Below, piece after piece: positions 59,942 to 64,000 of a DNA stretch of 64,000 nt. This stretch comes from Patella vulgata (taxonomy: Eukaryota > Mollusca > Gastropoda > Patellidae): contig NC_065885.2 in assembly GCF_932274485.2 (NCBI RefSeq), positions 34,299,062 to 34,363,061 on the forward strand, in the 5' to 3' direction. Both the position numbers and the translations under genes were made by a program. Every line of letters starts with the position of its first letter. Positions within the stretch are counted from its first letter, which is position 1. The notes below the pieces were generated by a model. That model saw only the letters and a list, made by a program, of their open reading frames with translations, did no database searches and was not told the origin of the DNA.

Positions 59942-60582
59942 GTCAGATCTATATATAAAATATTTGTTTAATTAACAGAAAAGACTGGTATTACTTCATT
60001 ACATAAGCAATACGACTCCAAAAAAGCTTGGAGGTATATTTTGATTAAATTTCCTTGTAAGAAATTGTTGGGATAATAAAATAAATTTCTTTTGGGACCC
60101 AGACTGTTCTTCCAGGGATGTTTAAATCTAATAAATATTCGCTGTCTTTGGTCACTATTGGGGGTCCTCAAACATACGACATAAGACAAGAATTTCGCGT
60201 GTCAGGCGAAAATATCACACATAACTGAAAATGACAAATACAAGACTTTATTGGCTAAATTAATGAATATTGATCTTAATTGAGACAATTGAAAACTTGG
60301 TAAAACTATTTTTTTTTATTTAAACAGAAGAAATTGGATTTACTGGATAAATAAAATAAATTGGGTTGGTAAATGCCAGTTTAGGATACAGCATTGATGA
60401 TATATTGAAGAGTGAATTCAATGGTAAATTCTAGCTCAGGAACTGAAATAAATACAAAGTCACGCTCACCATATTCCTTTAATCTGAGTTGCTAGTGTTA
60501 TGCATCTGAAAATGCTGGTTCTATCAACAAATCGTCTATGTAACTTCTGTATTTTATAATAAGGGAGGTAGACTTTAAACAG
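59942..60582. other. AT-rich DNA, nothing recognised
   Basis: A 73-codon minus-strand ORF (59968-60189) has no recognisable features. Confidence 0.5.
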
Positions 60583-60665
60583 GCATGGTAATACATTTTA
60601 AGAAAATTATGACTGCCAAACGCATGGTAATACATTTTAAGAAAATTATGACTGCCAAACGCATG
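60583..60665. repeat. 39-bp perfect tandem duplication
   Basis: The unit 'gcatggtaatacattttaag', continuing 'aaaattatgactgccaaac', is present at 60583-60621 and 60622-60660 without a difference I can see, and the first bases start again. Recent event. Confidence 0.9.
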
Positions 60666-60861
60666 ATTCTTATAAGAATGTGATTGGCCTATGCAGGTTG
60701 ATTTTAACGTTTGGATAACTTGCTAAAGACTCTTTACAGCTGTTTTAACAGCCGATATTACATGTTAAGTGATCACAAATGTCTAAAAATTAGCGGAATT
60801 TAACCGGCTTGCGAAAAAATATTTATGAATTTTAGACCTCCCAAATTTAAGGGAGGGGGTG

Positions 60862-61107
60862 GGGGGGCGAATGGTTAGCACGCGCGCGCTGTATCATACG
60901 GTTTGTCATTGAGTCAACTGGCGGGGTTTCGATTCCCCGGTTGTACGTGACAAGGAGTAGGATCGCCTGTCCAACCTCGTGGGTTTTCTCCGGGTCCTCC
61001 GGTTTCCTCCCACTGCGCGCAAGCGAATGATTGAAATAAAATTAAACTATGTGTTAGTCCCGAAATGACCTAGTTTGTGTCGAGTGGACGTTAAACCCCA
61101 TCTCACG
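60862..61107 (+). repeat. SINE-2, full-length copy
   Basis: A-box-like 'gaatggttagcacgcg' (60869-60884) and B-box-like 'gggtttcgattccccgg' (60924-60940) are in tRNA spacing. The core 'ctgtccaacctcgtgggttt', 'tctccgggtcctccgg', 'tttcctcccactg' (60967-61018) resembles the Meta domain of MetaSINEs. Then 'attgaaataaaattaaacta', 'ttagtcccgaaatgacctag', 'gtcgagtggacgttaaaccc' and 'catctcac'. The tail (61086-61101) equals that of SINE-1. Confidence 0.88.
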
Positions 61108-61210
61108 TGGCAAGGAGTGTGGTCATGGATTTTCTCCGGACCCTCCGGCGATCTCTCACGGCTAATGACCTCTCTCTCTCTCTCTCTCTCTCACTCTATC
61201 TCTCTCTCCC
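61108..61210 (+). repeat. Second SINE-2 piece in tandem, with CT tail
   Basis: 'gtggcaaggagtgtggtcat', 'ggattttctccggaccctcc' and 'ctctcacggctaatgacc' repeat SINE-2's middle directly after the full copy, then end in (CT)n at 61171-61208. It looks like a partial tandem unit or a second insertion at the tail. Confidence 0.75.
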
Positions 61211-64000
61211 AAAAGTAAGTAACTAATTATATCAATATGTTAGATTATTTATCCAGCGTTTCACAGAATGTGTGTGTGTGGGGGTGTTTGCATAAGTGCG
61301 AGGTGGCGAGATAGTCCAACAATTGCATTTAGTCTAATTCATAATCATGTTAAAACGTTTTATTTGTTCTTCCTACGTTATGCTAACGTGCACCTTCTAA
61401 GTCAACTCGATTTATTTCTTCGTTGAAAGGGGCTTGTTTACATTTCAAGAAATTGCTGGACACCCACAAGGGGAACGTAAATCATAAGGAATTGTCTGAA
61501 CGTTAGCCATTATAAGATAGATAATATTAAGCTCTGCCTGTCTGCCCTAGGCTGTAAATGATGCGAGCCGGCGACTCTTTTGGTGTCCCACAGTTTAGTC
61601 TGAAACATCTGGGCCTTTTCTTGGTGCGATGTGTGGTCGCTGTGAGTGATTGATGTCACCAGGGTAAGAACCAAAAAGGCGCGTTTGTGTTGTTTTCGAA
61701 TATTTAAAGATTCTGCGTTTTAAATAATTGTTTACAGCGGTTTACATAGTTTAACATCGTACAGCTATGATTTATTGTACATGTAGGTTTGGTGTACGAG
61801 GCATGGTAACACCCGAGTTACTTCTCATTTGATGATTTCACATAGTAGTTGTGCTGGCTTTTGTATGATAAAGCTTTAGTAATGTTTATAACAGATAGCC
61901 ACATAAGCATCCTTTCTCATCAATTATTTTCTAGAAATAGCAGAGCTATTGTTATGACAACCAGTACCCAAACCATTACGTAATATCTCAGGTGTGTAAA
62001 CCCTTACCTGTTAATTCAAAGCCGACCCGGATTGGTTTTCCCTCGGCTCATTATCAAACTAAACGAAACGTAATACCTTATTACGTATTTATTATATCCG
62101 CCACCGTTTCGTATTCTCTGACTGGTGGTTATTAAAGGGTCAGGGATGTAGTTAGCATGTTTAACACCTAGAAGTTAATTACTAGACTTATTAATAAAGC
62201 TGTTTAAACAGCTGTTCCATCCTTTATGAATAGTTTTAAGACACCAACCACTTTGTATTAATGATGAACGAGCACAAGGCCCTTCAATAACTTCTAATAA
62301 GCAATTAGAAATCAGTTACAAGCATGACGCTGTGAGGGAATCTCACCCAAATTGAAATTAAAATGATTCTTAAGCTTGAAATATAGAAATACTTGCGATG
62401 TATGCAAACGAAGTATATTATCCTCTCAAATTAATGACTTCCACCAACAACCCACCAATGGAGCATATCTACACATTTCTTATAATCGATTACAAAAGCT
62501 GTTCAAATGACCAAGAATGTTTTTTATTCTTATATATAACCTGAAGAAGTAAAAATCTTGAAACACACTAAAATGTGCATTACTGACCAACAAAAAAACC
62601 CCGCTATCTGTAGACTAAAAGTTTAAGAACACGTGCACACGACTAAGAGTGCATTTATGTCATAATGACGGATCCACCTTAGGCCAAGAACTCAACCATC
62701 TTTTAAATTTACGTTCATCTTATAATTAAAGAAAATCCCTGGATATAATTTATATTGCAAAAGTTTACCGATAATGGGAATGTCCTAAATTCGTGGTTGT
62801 TTTTCGAGCAACGTTTCGCAAAGGGTTTATTCTTATCTGAGAAACGACATTTTTTATTGATAGCCACATTAAAGTAAGATGGGCGTCCTCATATAACTGC
62901 TCCTAAGAAAACGGTTGGCGTCAAACAAATTGACCTTTAGCGTGACTAGTCCGTATTAAGCTCGCTTTGAAATATCCTTTCTTTTCTGTAACTGGTAATG
63001 CCTATTGTTTTCTTTCGTATTGTATTAACTATAAAGCAGTATATATAAGATACATCTTTGGTATTTCTTTATGCCATTAACAGAAACATTCAGCTATTCA
63101 CTGACGAATGATTAATTCGAATATTTAGATACAAAGATGGTTGTTAAACATGGCCGCCTAGATACCATGAGTTTGTCTAACATTTTCAAATAAATATCCT
63201 TTTTAAGAATGTAATGCAAATATTTGTTGTATTAGAGAATTAATATTTGTTTGCATGGCGTAGAATAAAGTTGGCGCCAGAATGTAGACGACATTTTCGC
63301 GCTCTGTATAGAATGCGCTGAAAACTAACCATGGGGTCCATGGGACTACCGGCGATAAATAATTAAGTTCGTGCCAAAAACAAAATAGAATGCTAGTTTA
63401 AAGAATTTTCAGAGAACTGCTTGGCGCTAGAAAAGAAGTTTCGATACTGTTACATCCACTGTGAGGGCTCAGATGACTTACCATAAAACTCACCGAGCGC
63501 GTGCCGAGCGAGTTGAGGATTAAGGGAGAATCTCGGGAGATCGGAATAAATCTATCGATCACAACTGATAAGAGACGGAAAGTAATTGAAATGGGATACG
63601 GGTTGTTGGATGCTAGCACCTGGTACGGTTCTATATCAAGCTAATTGATCACAAGAATACCATTGAATAGCCTGGGTGGTCATCTGTACATCGAGATTCT
63701 AGGTCACCATGCCAAGTACGCACTCTGATATATCTGTATCTACATCTTAATACATGCACCGGTATCTCTATTAACGTATATGTATTCTACTTTTTATCTT
63801 GGACTAATATCAAAAGTAACAGTTACCAGGTGTATCGTTACGCTCTGGAATCTAAGAAGTTCGAATCAAATGCCATGATCAAAAATTAAAGAGCCAGTCT
63901 CGGTTTTGAAACCGTCTTTTAAAATAAAAATTACCGATATAAAGGTTTTCAAGACATTAAAACAAGTGTGTGTCCGTATACTGCAAATTTGACAATATTG
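61211..64000. other. Repeat-poor DNA with less AT-rich unique stretches
   Basis: A (TG)n run lies at 61269-61281. The stretch 61540-61680 is GC-richer and ends in CAGG/GTAAGAA, a donor-like string. 61985-62220 is rich in TTATTACG and TTAATTA-like motifs. 63240-63640 is GC-richer, and its minus-strand 73-codon frame starts with GTG, so it is not a convincing gene. Confidence 0.35.

Noticed and set aside
60862-60945. tRNA gene
   Set aside because: A and B boxes are present but there is no cloverleaf acceptor stem or anticodon arm I can fold, and a SINE body follows directly.
63398-63619. 73-codon minus-strand frame ending near a GTAAGT donor
   Set aside because: It starts with GTG, lacks a credible ATG exon start and has no recognisable protein features.
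1-64000. LTR retroelement, Polinton or LINE with coding domains
   Set aside because: No reverse transcriptase, integrase, capsid or envelope-like frames and no long terminal direct repeats were seen.

Overview
The window is AT-rich eukaryotic DNA with almost no recognisable host coding sequence. The only long, clearly real protein-coding ORF is a 339-residue Tc1-family transposase (36293-37312) in a structurally whole DNA transposon. Nearly everything else I can support is repeat material: tRNA-derived SINEs, MITEs of several superfamilies, two arrays that look like non-autonomous Helentron-type elements, a foldback element and short tandem duplications. The SINE-rich, MITE-rich, tandem-repeat-rich composition suggests a marine invertebrate, most likely a lophotrochozoan such as a mollusc. 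That is an inference from repeat style, not from a host gene.

Layout. 1-10 kb: SINE-1 copies, a decayed Tc1 copy (2008-3434), a TA-flanked MITE (5725-6191) and a SINE-2/SINE-1 composite (6285-6680). 10-16 kb: an element with hairpin-bearing internal repeats (10043-10994), a hairpin (11008-11107), a fresh 166-bp tandem duplication (11529-11863), a MITE (12984-13575) and a GATATTCAT-type minisatellite interrupted by a SINE (14179-15115). 16-26 kb: SINE-1, a TIR element (18991-19494), a hAT MITE with a perfect 8-bp target duplication (23654-24271) and a Harbinger-like MITE (24926-25673). 29-35 kb: the second hairpin-repeat element in opposite orientation, the second TIR element, SINE-2 tails ending in CT microsatellites and a 146-bp tandem array. 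36-41 kb: the intact Tc1 element, an internally deleted relative (38125-38836) and a 1.7-kb foldback element (39498-41226). 41-64 kb is repeat-poor, with scattered SINEs. It also holds weak hints of host function: a possible signal-peptide first exon behind a CpG-rich segment (47779-48150), a CTCF-like motif (59927-59941) and some less AT-rich unique stretches.

How the parts relate. Three SINE families share a 3' tail close to GGACGTTAAACCCCAT, which suggests one LINE partner mobilised all of them. The three Tc1 copies share a TIR core (GTAGGGGATA), so the intact transposase could have served the defective copies. Several insertions are nested, which gives relative ages. I found no retroviral or LTR element, no Polinton, no LINE reverse transcriptase and no operon-like or defence-like system. 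The window is probably a gene desert or a very large intron or intergenic region. Host exons shorter than about 60 codons could still be present unrecognised.
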